Notes: generated by a model from the sequence alone, not told the origin. Shown: positions 8,204 through 15,916, counted from the stretch's first letter. The stretch is DNA of 35,220 nucleotides from Acidobacteriota bacterium (GCA_020200155.1 JAIVJG010000007.1:1-35220), one strand, 5' to 3'. Numbers and translations are program-made.

Positions 8204-8596
8204 ATGACCGATCCTATTGCCGACATGCTGACGCGTATGCGTAACGCGATTGCCGCGAAGCACTCGCGCGTGGACATCCCGGCGTCGAAACTGAAACTGG
8301 AGATTGCCCGCATCCTCAAGGAAGAGGGCTACATCAACAACTTCGTCATCAAGGGCGAGGGGCCGAAAAAGATGATCCGCATCTTCCTGCGCTACGACGC
8401 GCGCGGCACTTCTTCCATCTCGCACCTGTCTCGCGTCTCGCGCCCCGGTCGCCGCGTCTACATGGGCGCGACCGACATCCCGCGTGTGCTCGGCGGCTAC
8501 GGCGTCAACATCGTCTCGACCTCGCGCGGCCTGATGAGCGGCAAACGCGCACGCCGCGAGAACGTCGGCGGCGAAGTGCTGGCGGCAATCTATTAA
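8204..8596 (+). CDS. rpsH: 30S ribosomal protein uS8
   Basis: A 130-residue uS8, a central-domain assembly protein and, in E. coli, the repressor of the spc operon. It begins MTDPIADMLTRMRNAIAAKH and ends with the RNA-binding STSRGLMSGKRARRENVGGE block. Length is normal. The GGAGCTT upstream is a loose Shine-Dalgarno about 11 nt from the ATG. No S8-binding leader can be recognised by eye. Confidence 0.97.
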   Translation: MTDPIADMLTRMRNAIAAKHSRVDIPASKLKLEIARILKEEGYINNFVIKGEGPKKMIRIFLRYDARGTSSISHLSRVSRPGRRVYMGATDIPRVLGGYGVNIVSTSRGLMSGKRARRENVGGEVLAAIY

Positions 8597-8675
8597 GGGA
8601 TGAGGGATGAAGGATGAGGGATGAAGCGAACCGCGCTTGTCCTGTTTCATCCCTCATCCCTCCGCCCTCATCCTT
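8595..8675. repeat. Heptamer inverted repeat, rpsH-rplF
   Basis: GGGATGA/AGGATGA units on the left (8595-8625) pair with TCATCCC units on the right (8645-8675). It overlaps the rpsH stop and is the same unit type as 690-765. AGAGG for rplF starts at the right arm end. Confidence 0.85.
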
Positions 8676-8685
8676 AGAGGTAGCT

Positions 8686-9246
8686 ATGTCTCGTATTGGA
8701 AAGAAAATCATCACGATTCCGAAGGGTGTCACGGTGGCGATCCGCGACGGCGAGTTGGAAGTGAAGGGGCCTAAGGGCACGCTCAAAACGCCGATTCCCG
8801 AAGGCATCACGTTCAAACAGGAAGGCGACACGTTGCAGGCCGAGCGCGCCTCGGACGAACAGCGTGCGCTGCACGGGCTGGCCCGCGCGCTGGCGAACAA
8901 CGCCGTCGTTGGCGTGACCGAAGGTTTCACGCGGCAGATGGACGTGGTCGGCGTCGGCTATAAGGCGGACGTGCAGGCCAAGCGCATCGTCTTCTCGCTC
9001 GGCTACTCGCACCCCATCGAATTCCCGCTGCCCGAAGGCGTGGAAGTGAAATCCGAGCGCGTGCCGGCGAAGGGTTCGATCCAGCAGTACCAGGTGACGC
9101 TGACGCTCACAGGGATTGACAAGCAGAAGCTAGGACAGGTCGCCGCAGAGATGTACAACCTGCGTAAGCCCGACCCTTATAAGGGCAAAGGCGTGCGCTA
9201 CGCCGACGTGAAGTTGAAGCTCAGACCCGGCAAGACCGGCAAATAG
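8686..9246 (+). CDS. rplF: 50S ribosomal protein uL6
   Basis: A 186-residue uL6 with two tandem related domains. It starts [19 protein letters not shown] and has [24 protein letters not shown] and the signature [14 protein letters not shown] near the C-terminus. The frame is open upstream to 8614 through the hairpin, but ATG 8686 with AGAGG 6 nt upstream gives the family N-terminus. It binds near the GTPase-associated centre. Confidence 0.97.
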   Translation: MSRIGKKIITIPKGVTVAIRDGELEVKGPKGTLKTPIPEGITFKQEGDTLQAERASDEQRALHGLARALANNAVVGVTEGFTRQMDVVGVGYKADVQAKRIVFSLGYSHPIEFPLPEGVEVKSERVPAKGSIQQYQVTLTLTGIDKQKLGQVAAEMYNLRKPDPYKGKGVRYADVKLKLRPGKTGK

Positions 9247-9340
9247 TAACTGTTGATTTAGGTTCGCGGTTCCTTTCGGGAATCACCCCTTGCGGCGGGC
9301 GCGCATCGGTACACGCGACACCTGAAGGAGCGTTTGAGAA

Positions 9341-9751
9341 ATGGCAAAGAAGGACAGAGCAACAATTCGCAGGGGGGTGCACACACGCATCCGTCGCAAG
9401 GTGCGCGGAACGTCGGCGCGCCCGCGCCTGGCGATCTACCGCAGCTTGAATCACATCTACGCGCAGGTCATTGACGACGAGCAGGGCGCGACGATTGCCT
9501 CCGCCTCGACGACGGAGAAAGACTTGCGTAGCGGCACGGGTGGCAACATCGAGGCCGCGCAGCGCATCGGTCGCGCCATCGCCGAGCGCACACTCGCGAA
9601 GGGCATCGAGTCCGTCGTCTTCGACCGTGGCGGCTATCGCTACCACGGGCGCGTCAAGGCTCTGACGGACGCCGCGCGCGAGGCAGGACTTAACAAGGCA
9701 GAGGCGGAAGCGGCCCCCGCACCCGCCGAAGAAGAAGGCGCGGCGGCCTGA
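9341..9751 (+). CDS. rplR: 50S ribosomal protein uL18
   Basis: A 136-residue uL18, a 5S rRNA-binding protein of the central protuberance. The core ([43 protein letters not shown]) is normal, followed by an added Ala/Glu/Pro tail of about 18 residues ([15 protein letters not shown]). AAGGAG lies 10 nt upstream of the ATG. The 94-nt gap before it has no clear heptamer element. Confidence 0.96.
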   Translation: MAKKDRATIRRGVHTRIRRKVRGTSARPRLAIYRSLNHIYAQVIDDEQGATIASASTTEKDLRSGTGGNIEAAQRIGRAIAERTLAKGIESVVFDRGGYRYHGRVKALTDAAREAGLNKAEAEAAPAPAEEEGAAA

Positions 9752-9767
9752 GAGATAGGAAAAAGCG

Positions 9768-10274
9768 ATGCGACAACCGAAACAGAGAATTTTATCGCAG
9801 GGTCTCGATCTGAAGGATCAGGTCATCTCGATCAACCGCGTGACGAAGGTCGTCAAGGGCGGCAAGAACATGAGCTTCGCGGCGCTCGTCGTCATCGGCG
9901 ACGGGGCGGGCCACGTCGGCTTCGGCACTGGCAAGGCGCGCGAAGTGCCGCTCGCCATCAAGAAGGCCATCGAGGCGGCGAAGAAGAATCTGATCCGCGT
10001 GCCTCTCATCAACAACACGCTGCCGCACCCGCTCGTCGGCGTGCATGGCGCGGGACGCGTGCTGATGAAGCCTGCGTCGGAAGGCACAGGCGTCATTGCG
10101 GGCGGGGCCGTCCGCGCGGTGATGCAGGCCGTCGGCGTCCACGACGTGCGGACGAAGTCGCTCGGCTCGGCCAACCCGCACAACGTCGTGCGCGCGACCT
10201 TCAACGGCCTCCTCAACATGAAAGACCCGATGGAACTGGCGCGACTGCGCGGCAAGCAGGTCGAAGAGCTATAG
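9768..10274 (+). CDS. rpsE: 30S ribosomal protein uS5
   Basis: A 168-residue uS5 with the double-stranded-RNA-binding-like N-domain ([26 protein letters not shown]) and the C-domain ([31 protein letters not shown] split by loops). It shapes the mRNA entry site and decoding fidelity. The start lies 16 nt after rplR, after the purine-rich GATAGGAAAAAGCG. Length is normal. Confidence 0.97.
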   Translation: MRQPKQRILSQGLDLKDQVISINRVTKVVKGGKNMSFAALVVIGDGAGHVGFGTGKAREVPLAIKKAIEAAKKNLIRVPLINNTLPHPLVGVHGAGRVLMKPASEGTGVIAGGAVRAVMQAVGVHDVRTKSLGSANPHNVVRATFNGLLNMKDPMELARLRGKQVEEL

Positions 10275-10278
10275 GCAA

Positions 10279-10350
10279 GTAAATAGTAAATGGTCAAAGG
10301 TGAATAGAAAAACGGTCTTTCACCATTCACTGTTTACCATTGACCGTTGA
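10279..10350. repeat. Heptamer inverted repeat, rpsE-rpmD
   Basis: GTAAATA/GTAAATG/GTCAAAG/GTGAATA on the left pairs with CACCATTCACTGTTTACCAT on the right. The element ends just before the CGAGG of rpmD (10351-10355). Confidence 0.85.
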
Positions 10351-10361
10351 CGAGGTTTGAA

Positions 10362-10571
10362 ATGGCTGACGAGAATAAGCAACAGGACGGCGATGGCGGG
10401 AAGATTCGCATACAGTATTACCGCAGCGTCATCGCTTTCCCGAAAACGCAGAAAGAGATCGTGCGCAGCGTCGGGTTCACCAAGCTGAATCAGACGCTCG
10501 AGCGCCCCGACACACCCGCGATGCGCGGCGTCGTCGCCAAAGTGCCGCATCTCCTGCGGATCATTGAATAA
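10362..10571 (+). CDS. rpmD: 50S ribosomal protein uL30
   Basis: A 69-residue uL30. The core IRIQYYRSVIAFPKTQKEIVR and LERPDTPAMRGVVAKVPHL is clear. It is preceded by about 13 extra hydrophilic residues (MADENKQQDGDGG), so it is longer than the usual 58-61. ATG 10362 with GAGG 6 nt upstream is preferred over the in-frame codon at 10347, which lies inside the hairpin. Confidence 0.95.
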   Translation: MADENKQQDGDGGKIRIQYYRSVIAFPKTQKEIVRSVGFTKLNQTLERPDTPAMRGVVAKVPHLLRIIE

Positions 10572-10574
10572 AGC

Positions 10575-10651
10575 CGTGACGGGTAGATCGTGACAGGTGA
10601 CAAGAAAGAAATCTTGTTTTGACCTGTCACCTGTTACCTATCACCATTCAC
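10575..10651. repeat. Heptamer inverted repeat, rpmD-rplO
   Basis: GTGACGG...GTGACAG GTGACAA on the left pairs with CTTGTTTTGACCTGTCACCT on the right. Same GTGACAG type as 2539-2591. The CGAGGTTTGAA that follows is identical to the one before rpmD. Confidence 0.82.
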
Positions 10652-10661
10652 GAGGTTTGAA

Positions 10662-11153
10662 ATGGCTATCGGTTTGAACAACTTGCACCCCGCGCCGGGT
10701 TCGACGCACAAGAAGAAGCGGGTCGGTCGCGGCCCCGGCTCCGGCCTGGGCAAAACCGCCGGGCGCGGCAACAAGGGCCAGAAGTCGCGTTCCGGCTACA
10801 GCGCCAAGATCGGCTTCGAGGGCGGCCAGATGCCTTTGCAGCGTCGCCTGCCCAAACGCGGCTTCACGAACATTTTTAAGAAGCAGTGGATCGAGGTCAG
10901 CCTCGCCTCGCTCGAAAAGCAGTTCGGAGCGAACGACGAGATTACGCCGGAGCTTCTGCACGAGCGCGGCGTGATCGCGAAGGGCAAGCGCGACGTGGTC
11001 GTGCTCGGCACCGGCGAGGTCACGAAGGCTCTGCGCGTCGCGGCGCACCGCTTCACCAAAAGCGCACGCGAAAAGATCGAGCGGGCCGGCGGCACAGTCA
11101 CCGTCATCGAGCCGCATAAAAAACCGGATGCGCCGGTGCCGGTGGAGCAGTAA
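10662..11153 (+). CDS. rplO: 50S ribosomal protein uL15
   Basis: A 163-residue uL15. The glycine-rich N-terminus ([28 protein letters not shown]) penetrates 23S rRNA, and the C-terminal globular part has [24 protein letters not shown] is 6 nt upstream. A short Pro/Val tail closes the protein. It is the last r-protein gene before secY. Confidence 0.96.
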   Translation: MAIGLNNLHPAPGSTHKKKRVGRGPGSGLGKTAGRGNKGQKSRSGYSAKIGFEGGQMPLQRRLPKRGFTNIFKKQWIEVSLASLEKQFGANDEITPELLHERGVIAKGKRDVVVLGTGEVTKALRVAAHRFTKSAREKIERAGGTVTVIEPHKKPDAPVPVEQ

Positions 11154-11191
11154 GCCGCGCGCCGCTTTGAAAGTTTAATCCTGCAAAGAGA

Positions 11192-11245
11192 GCTGAGGAC
11201 GCGGTGAAGAGCTGTTAAGTTTCTTCGGCGTCTTCAGCCGTTTTT
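11192..11245 (+). terminator. Terminator- or attenuator-like hairpin before secY
   Basis: Arms 11192-11202 and 11228-11238 pair at 10 of 11 positions, an inner GAAGA/TCTTC adds to the stem, and TTTTT follows at 11241-11245. It lies inside the operon, so it is more likely a partial attenuator between rplO and secY than a full stop. Confidence 0.4.
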
Positions 11246-11251
11246 GATGAA

Positions 11252-11378
11252 GGCGGCCAGCAGCCCGTTATCGTCAGTCAGGCCAAAGCAAAACACCTGC
11301 TTTGCTAAATTCCGAAGGTTGCTGGTAGGCTTTTGAGAAGATTCGAGACTGGCCGCTAACTGCTGATTGCTGAGAGTT
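11252..11378. repeat. Loose inverted repeat, rplO-secY
   Basis: GCGGCCAG (11253-11260) and CTGGCCGC (11349-11356) are exact complements. The right side continues TAACTGCTGATTGCTGAGAG, a 7-bp phased CTGCTGA-type run. The inner AAAGCA/TGCTTT adds pairing. The rest of the 229-nt gap shows no gene. Confidence 0.4.
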
Positions 11379-11382
11379 AATT

Positions 11383-12804
11383 ATGGAAAAGTTTTTTGCC
11401 GCCGTTCGCAACATGTTCACCGTGCCTGACCTGCGTAAGCGTATTCTGTTTACGCTCGGCATGCTCGCCGTCTATCGCTTCGGCGCGCACATCACCGCGC
11501 CCGGTGTTGACCGCGACCAACTGAAGAGAGTCTGGCAGGAGGTCGGGAGCACACTGCTCGGCGTGCTCGACCTGTTTTCCGGCGGCAACTTTCAGACAAT
11601 CTCCATCTTCGCGCTCGGCGTGACGCCCTACATTACCGCCTCGATCATCCTCCAATTGATGACGACGGTCTTTCCGCAGTTGAAGAAGTTGCAGGAGGAA
11701 GGCGAGGCCGGGCGGCAGAAGATTAACCAGTACACGCGCTACCTGACGGTTGTGCTCTGCCTGTTCCAGACCTTCATCGTCGCGCGCTGGCTTCAAGCCA
11801 ATCAGGTCGGCGCGGGCGGCCCCGGCTTCATCCTGACGACGATGCTGACGCTCACCACCGGCACGATCTTCATCATGTGGCTCGGCGAGCAGATCACCGA
11901 GCGCGGCATCGGCAACGGCATCTCGCTGCTCATCTTCGCGGGCATCGTCATCGGCCTGCCGACCAAGGGCGTTCCGCAGGTCTTCGAGCGCCTCCGCAGC
12001 GGCGATACCTTCGCCACCATCGGCGTCATCGCCATGGTCGCCATCCTCGTCGGCCTCATCGCCTTCATCGTCTACGTCGAGACGGCACGCCGCAAAGTCC
12101 CGATCTCATATGCCAAGCGCCACGTCGGGCGGCAACTCGTCGGCGGGCAGCAGACGAACATGCCGATCAAGATCAACATGGGCGGCGTCATCCCCGTTAT
12201 CTTCGCCTCGTCCGTGCTTGCCATCCCGCAGACGGTTTTGCAATTCATCCCGCGCGACCCCAACAACACTGCGTCTCTGGGGAGCCGTGTGCACACGTTC
12301 TTTCAGGGCTTCCACGGCGGCGACCCTTACTACGAGATTTTCTTCGCCTCGCTGATTATCCTGTTCACGTTTTTCTACATCACCATCATCTTCAACGTCG
12401 AGGAGGTGGCCGACAACCTGCGTAAGCACGGCGGCTTCGTCCCCGGCATCCGACCGGGACGCAACACGGCTGAGTTTCTCAACACGATCCTGACGCGCCT
12501 GACGACCGTCGGCGCGCTCTACCTCGTGTTCGTCGCGCTCATCCCGCAGATCATGCTGAGCGGCTTCAACGTCGGGCGACTGCCGTTGGTCGGCACAGGT
12601 CTCGAAGATTTCGTCAGCCGCACGCCGGGTTTGGGGTGGATTCCCCGTGGCATGGGCTATCAATTCTATTTCGGCGGCACCAGCCTGCTGATTCTCGTCG
12701 GCGTGGCGATGGACACCGTCTCGCAGATCGAGGCGCAACTCGTGATGCGTAACTACGAAGGCTTCTTCGGGCCGGGCAGTCGCCTGCGCGGACGGAGAAA
12801 CTAG
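11383..12804 (+). CDS. secY: Preprotein translocase subunit SecY
   Basis: A 473-residue inner-membrane channel of the Sec pathway with about ten hydrophobic segments. It begins with the amphipathic [23 protein letters not shown] and has the signature [15 protein letters not shown], the loop after TM2 ([20 protein letters not shown]), [14 protein letters not shown], and the cytosolic loop [21 protein letters not shown]. Position between rplO and adk is standard. Slightly longer than the typical 430-450. The Shine-Dalgarno is weak. Confidence 0.97.
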   Translation: MEKFFAAVRNMFTVPDLRKRILFTLGMLAVYRFGAHITAPGVDRDQLKRVWQEVGSTLLGVLDLFSGGNFQTISIFALGVTPYITASIILQLMTTVFPQLKKLQEEGEAGRQKINQYTRYLTVVLCLFQTFIVARWLQANQVGAGGPGFILTTMLTLTTGTIFIMWLGEQITERGIGNGISLLIFAGIVIGLPTKGVPQVFERLRSGDTFATIGVIAMVAILVGLIAFIVYVETARRKVPISYAKRHVGRQLVGGQQTNMPIKINMGGVIPVIFASSVLAIPQTVLQFIPRDPNNTASLGSRVHTFFQGFHGGDPYYEIFFASLIILFTFFYITIIFNVEEVADNLRKHGGFVPGIRPGRNTAEFLNTILTRLTTVGALYLVFVALIPQIMLSGFNVGRLPLVGTGLEDFVSRTPGLGWIPRGMGYQFYFGGTSLLILVGVAMDTVSQIEAQLVMRNYEGFFGPGSRLRGRRN

Positions 12805-12810
12805 AGAATT

Positions 12811-12897
12811 TTTGAGTTGCGATTTTTAATTTTCGATTGAATGACAGCCGCGCCACCTGCGTAGTTCTTCCAATCAGAAACCAAAAATCGCAAATTG
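12811..12897. repeat. Inverted repeat, secY-adk
   Basis: TTGCGATTTTT on the left (within 12811-12840) pairs with AAAAATCGCAA on the right (within 12870-12897). TTGCGATTT type, as at 296-345. Confidence 0.65.
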
Positions 12898-12900
12898 ACT

Positions 12901-13557
12901 ATGTCGAAGATCATCGTCCTCATGGGTGCGCCGGGTGCAGGGAAGGGCACGCAGGCGCGACTGCTGCAAGAGCGTCGAGGCCTGCCGCAGATTTCGACCG
13001 GCGATATGTTCCGCGCTCTCTTAAAGACACAGACGCCGCTCGCAGAGGAACTACGGCCTATACTTGCCACCGGAGCACTCGTTCCCGACGACTTGACGAT
13101 CCGCATCGTCAGGGAGCGCACGGGCCAGCCGGATTGCCTCGGCGGGTACATCCTCGACGGCTTCCCGCGCACGACGGCGCAAGCTGAGATGCTGGAAAAA
13201 ATCGCCGTTGAGCAAGGCAACGAGATCGGCGCGATTCTCGTTGACGTGCCTTTCGAGATTTTAGAGAAGCGCATGACGGGACGCCGTTCCTGCCCCGTGT
13301 GCGGCGAGATTTACAACGTCTATTTCAAGCCGCCTAAGATGGACAACGTCTGCGACCTCCACCCTGATGTCCAACTTAACCATCGTGCGGATGACAACGC
13401 CGAGACAAGCAAAGTAAGACTTGAAACTTACGAGCAGCAGACGCAGCCGTTGCTCGATTACTACAACGCGACCGAGCGTCTGCACCGCGTGGACGGCACG
13501 CGCGACGTTGAGCCGATTTACAACGACATTGAAAAGATTGTGACGGGCGGGCGGTAA
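12901..13557 (+). CDS. adk: Adenylate kinase
   Basis: A 218-residue long-form adenylate kinase (ATP + AMP to 2 ADP). Walker A is GAPGAGKGT (9-17), the AMP site includes STGDMFRAL, and DGFPRT is at 86-91. The LID domain (about 128-165) carries C131, C134, C151 and H154, a CxxC...CxxH arrangement that could bind zinc; Cys4 or Cys3Asp is more common in zinc-type enzymes. ATG 12901 is preferred over the in-frame TTG at 12895, which is in the hairpin. Gene order secY-adk-map is classic. Confidence 0.96.
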   Translation: MSKIIVLMGAPGAGKGTQARLLQERRGLPQISTGDMFRALLKTQTPLAEELRPILATGALVPDDLTIRIVRERTGQPDCLGGYILDGFPRTTAQAEMLEKIAVEQGNEIGAILVDVPFEILEKRMTGRRSCPVCGEIYNVYFKPPKMDNVCDLHPDVQLNHRADDNAETSKVRLETYEQQTQPLLDYYNATERLHRVDGTRDVEPIYNDIEKIVTGGR

Positions 13558-13561
13558 CAAG

Positions 13562-13602
13562 CCGGCGCGATGACGAGTTGTTCCTCGTTCGCCGCGCGCC
13601 GG
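13562..13602. other. Strong GC hairpin between adk and map
   Basis: CCGGCGCG (13562-13569) pairs with CGCGCCGG (13595-13602), and GACGAG pairs with CTCGTT inside. No T-run follows, so it is not an obvious terminator. It may be an mRNA processing or stability structure. Confidence 0.45.
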
Positions 13603-13623
13603 TTGCCACTTCTCACAGCATTT

Positions 13624-14406
13624 ATGATTATCGGGAAGTCGAAAAGGGAGTTGGACAAGATGCGCGCCGCCGGACGTTTGATCGGGCTGGTGCGCGAGGA
13701 GTTGCGCAGGATGGTGCGGCCCGGCGTGACCACGCTCGAACTCGACGCGGCAGCCGAGAAGATGATTCGCGACTCCGGCGCGCTCCCGACCTTCAAGGGC
13801 TATCACGGCTACCCGTTTTCGATCTGCGCGTCCGTCAACGAGCAGGTCGTGCACGGCTTCCCCTCGAAATACGTTTTGAAAGAGGGCGACATCTTTTCCG
13901 TTGACTGCGGCGCGACGCTCGAAGGCTTCGTCGGCGACACCGCGACGACCGTGCCGGTCGGGAAGGTCAGCGAAGACAGACTCAAGCTCATCCGCGTGGC
14001 GGAAGAAAGCCTTGAGCGCGCCATCGCACAGTGCCGGCCCGGCAAACATTTGGGCGACATCGGCTGGGCAGTGCAGGAGCACGCAGAGGCGCACGGCTAT
14101 TCCATCGTGCGCGACTACGTGGGGCATGGCATCGGTCGCAAGATGCACGAAGACCCGCAAATCCCTAATTACGGGAAGCCGGGCACGGGCGTCAGGATCA
14201 AGGCGGGCTACGTTTTCGCCGTCGAGCCGATGATTAACATGGGCACGCATTACACGAAGACGCTCTCCGACGGCTGGACGGTTGTCACTCTGGACGGCAA
14301 GCCCAGCGCGCACGTCGAACATACCATCGCCATTACGGAGGACGGGCCGGAAGTGCTGACGCAGGTGACGGAAAAAGTGCCGGAGGCGGAGGCCGTCAAC
14401 GCCTGA
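13624..14406 (+). CDS. map: Methionine aminopeptidase, type I
   Basis: A 260-residue type I enzyme that removes the initiator methionine. The five metal ligands are visible: D94 (SVDCG), D105 (GDTA), H168 (GHGIG), E201 (VEPM) and E232 (VEHT); H77 (VVHGFP) is the catalytic histidine. ATG 13624 gives the family start MIIGKSKREL. An in-frame ATG at 13570 lies inside the GC hairpin and would add 18 unrelated residues. In most genomes map is followed by infA; here only a remnant follows. Confidence 0.96.
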   Translation: MIIGKSKRELDKMRAAGRLIGLVREELRRMVRPGVTTLELDAAAEKMIRDSGALPTFKGYHGYPFSICASVNEQVVHGFPSKYVLKEGDIFSVDCGATLEGFVGDTATTVPVGKVSEDRLKLIRVAEESLERAIAQCRPGKHLGDIGWAVQEHAEAHGYSIVRDYVGHGIGRKMHEDPQIPNYGKPGTGVRIKAGYVFAVEPMINMGTHYTKTLSDGWTVVTLDGKPSAHVEHTIAITEDGPEVLTQVTEKVPEAEAVNA

Positions 14407-14424
14407 AAGGCGTGCCGCCGCTCC

Positions 14425-14489
14425 TAGTGGGTCAGTTTCAAATTAGAGCACTGATAAATGCTGGCTCAGAATTTCAAACTGACCCACTA
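14425..14489. mobile_element. 65-bp MITE-like palindrome between map and the infA remnant
   Basis: Terminal arms 14425-14444 and 14470-14489 are reverse complements at 19 of 20 positions, beginning TAGTGGGTCAGTTT. The 25-nt centre has smaller GAGC/GCTC pairing. The element is flanked directly by TGCCGCCGCTCC (14413-14424) and TGCCGCCGCTGCTCC (14490-14504), which look like a target duplication with a 3-nt slip. It is AT-richer than the surrounding DNA and does not follow the 7-bp pattern of the other hairpins. No copy elsewhere in the window and no transposase. Confidence 0.55.
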
Positions 14490-14506
14490 TGCCGCCGCTG
14501 CTCCGC

Positions 14507-14535
14507 TTGGAGCATCTATCAGGTTGTGCTATTAT
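14507..14535 (+). promoter_or_regulatory. Sigma-70-type promoter before the infA remnant and rpmJ
   Basis: TTGGAG (14507-14512), a 17-nt spacer and TATTAT (14530-14535) with an extended -10 TG at 14527-14528. It would drive rpmJ-rpsM-rpsK-rpsD-rpoA-rplQ. Confidence 0.6.
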
Positions 14536-14583
14536 TCGCAGTTTGCGAGCCGCATTCTTTTTTACCCAGGATTTTAAGAGGGT

Positions 14584-14662
14584 ATGGCGAAAGAAGAAGC
14601 GATGGTAGAGCTTTCGTCATAACGATTTGAATCGCGGGCGCATTACGTATCGCTACAAATAA
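14584..14662 (+). pseudogene. infA: infA remnant: translation initiation factor IF-1 with core deleted
   Basis: The 5' end reads MAKEEAMVELSS and then stops (TAA 14620-14622). One base further on, the second frame reads DLNRGRITYRYK and ends with TAA (14660-14662). Intact IF-1 (about 72 residues) starts MAKEEA and ends VELSPYDLxRGRITYRYK. The remnant is therefore the two ends joined, with about 45 codons of the OB fold gone and one extra A near 14621 that breaks the frame. The junction falls at a Val-Glu that occurs more than once in intact IF-1, as expected for deletion between short repeats. The position between map and rpmJ is the usual infA site. It cannot encode a working IF-1, which is normally essential, so another copy should exist elsewhere. 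An assembly error is the main alternative. Confidence 0.85.
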
Positions 14663-14702
14663 ACGCCGGTAGGTTATCTCCTGCGAAAAAGGTGTGTGAG
14701 TG

Positions 14703-14816
14703 ATGAAAGTAAGGGCTTCCGTCAAAAAAATGTGTGACAACTGCAAGATCATTCACCGCAAAGGTGTGGTCAGGGTGATCTGCACCAACCCGAAGCACAA
14801 GCAGCGTCAGGGTTAA
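14703..14816 (+). CDS. rpmJ: 50S ribosomal protein bL36
   Basis: A 37-residue bL36 with the zinc ligands C11, C14, C27 and H32 (CDNC...CTNPKH). It begins [11 protein letters not shown] and ends HKQRQG, both typical. The start overlaps a GTGTGTGAGTG stretch, and AAAAAGG lies about 12 nt upstream. It sits in the normal order before rpsM. It packs into the base of the peptidyl-transferase region in known 50S structures. Confidence 0.96.
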   Translation: MKVRASVKKMCDNCKIIHRKGVVRVICTNPKHKQRQG

Positions 14817-14819
14817 GTC

Positions 14820-14853
14820 ATTTTCAAATCCCGGATTTCAGATTTGAAATTTT
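14820..14853. repeat. Short inverted repeat, rpmJ-rpsM
   Basis: TTCAAATC (14823-14830) and GATTTGAA (14841-14848) form an exact 8-bp stem with a 10-nt loop. Probably a short relative of the intergenic elements. Confidence 0.55.
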
Positions 14854-14886
14854 CCGAAACGAATTGTCGAGAGTTGGAGAGAAGAA

Positions 14887-15270
14887 ATGGCTCGTGTAGT
14901 TGGCGTTGATCTTCCGGTCAATAAGCGCGTCGAAATCGGCCTGACGTACATTTACGGCATCGGTCGCTCGCGCTCGAACTCGATTCTGCGAGAGGCGCAG
15001 ATTAGCCCGAACACGCGCGTGCGTGATCTGGACGAGGCTCAGTTGGGGCGCATTCGCTCGGTCATAGAAGGCCAGGGCGATGTCGAGGGCGACCTGCGTA
15101 AACGCGTGCAGATGGACATCAAGCGTTTGATGGACATCGGATGCTATCGCGGCCTGCGCCACCGTCGCGGCCTCCCCGCGCGCGGGCAGCGCACACACAC
15201 TAACGCGCGCACGCGCAAAGGCCCGCGCCGCGCCACCGTCGCGAAGAAGAAAGCGCCGGGCAAGAAGTAA
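14887..15270 (+). CDS. rpsM: 30S ribosomal protein uS13
   Basis: A 127-residue uS13 of the 30S head, forming inter-subunit bridges and touching P-site tRNA with its tail. It begins [20 protein letters not shown], carries [14 protein letters not shown] and the [20 protein letters not shown] signature, and ends in a basic tail. GGAGAGAAGAA lies just upstream of the ATG. Normal length. Confidence 0.97.
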   Translation: MARVVGVDLPVNKRVEIGLTYIYGIGRSRSNSILREAQISPNTRVRDLDEAQLGRIRSVIEGQGDVEGDLRKRVQMDIKRLMDIGCYRGLRHRRGLPARGQRTHTNARTRKGPRRATVAKKKAPGKK

Positions 15271-15276
15271 GAATTA

Positions 15277-15330
15277 GAGGCCGGAGGCCGGTAAGAATTT
15301 CTTGAACCAGCCTCCAGCCCCAAGTCTCCG
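15277..15330. repeat. Heptamer inverted repeat, rpsM-rpsK
   Basis: GAGGCCG GAGGCCG on the left pairs with CCAGCCTCCAGCC on the right. CGAGG for rpsK follows at once. Confidence 0.7.
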
Positions 15331-15338
15331 AGGTTCTA

Positions 15339-15743
15339 ATGGCAAAACCAACCACTGGCGGCAAGAAGAAAACCTTTCGTAAGAAAGAGAAGAAGAACAT
15401 CCCGACGGGGATCGTCCACATCGCGGCGTCGTTTAATAACACGATGATCTCGATCACGGACATGAACGGCAACCTGATCGCGCAATCGTCGGCGGGCGCG
15501 CGCGGTTTTCGCGGCTCGCGCAAGGGCACGCCGTTCGCCGCGCAGCAGGCTGCCGGCGAGGCAGCACGTATCGCCAAGGAAGCCGGCATGCAGCAGGCCG
15601 AGGTGCGCGTCAAAGGGCCGGGCGGCGGTCGCGAGTCGGCGATCCGTGCGATCAACAGTTCCGGCATTCGCGTCACCATCATCCGCGACGCCACGCCGAT
15701 TCCGCACAACGGCTGTCGTCCGCCGAAGCGTCGCAGAGTTTAG
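15339..15743 (+). CDS. rpsK: 30S ribosomal protein uS11
   Basis: A 134-residue uS11 of the 30S platform, lining the mRNA exit. It has a basic N-terminus ([18 protein letters not shown]), then [20 protein letters not shown] and the C-terminal signature [20 protein letters not shown]. In many bacteria the Asn in the HNGC motif is isomerised to isoaspartate. CGAGG lies about 5 nt before the start. Confidence 0.97.
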   Translation: MAKPTTGGKKKTFRKKEKKNIPTGIVHIAASFNNTMISITDMNGNLIAQSSAGARGFRGSRKGTPFAAQQAAGEAARIAKEAGMQQAEVRVKGPGGGRESAIRAINSSGIRVTIIRDATPIPHNGCRPPKRRRV

Positions 15744-15750
15744 CAAGCAG

Positions 15751-15819
15751 GTGATAAGTAATAAGTGATAAGACAGAGCATTGGCTTTTTCTCATCACTC
15801 ATCACTTATCACTCATCAC
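15751..15819. repeat. Heptamer inverted repeat, rpsK-rpsD
   Basis: GTGATAA GTAATAA GTGATAA on the left (15751-15772) pairs with CTCATCACTCATCACTTATC on the right (15790-15819). Same type as 1424-1493. Confidence 0.85.
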
Positions 15820-15916
15820 GTTCTTATGACCTAAAGGATGAAGGGTCGTGCGTGCGCGGCGGCGCGCGGTCTGTAAACTTTTCCGTCTTGTAAATAAGAG
15901 ACTGGAGGCAAAAGTA

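Noticed and set aside
13261-14322. 353-codon minus-strand frame opposite adk and map
   Set aside because: Antisense shadow of two well-supported enzymes with all catalytic residues in place.
14425-14489. Palindrome as a plain terminator of map
   Set aside because: No T-run follows and the flanking near-duplications are better explained by insertion, though a terminator role is not excluded.
14412-14630. 72-codon frame across the map-rpmJ gap
   Set aside because: It runs through the palindrome, the promoter and the infA remnant in a wrong frame and resembles no protein.
690-15819. Intrinsic terminators at every gap of the operon
   Set aside because: The hairpins mostly lack T-runs and lie between genes that must be co-expressed; terminators are listed only where a T-rich tail or gene orientation supports them.
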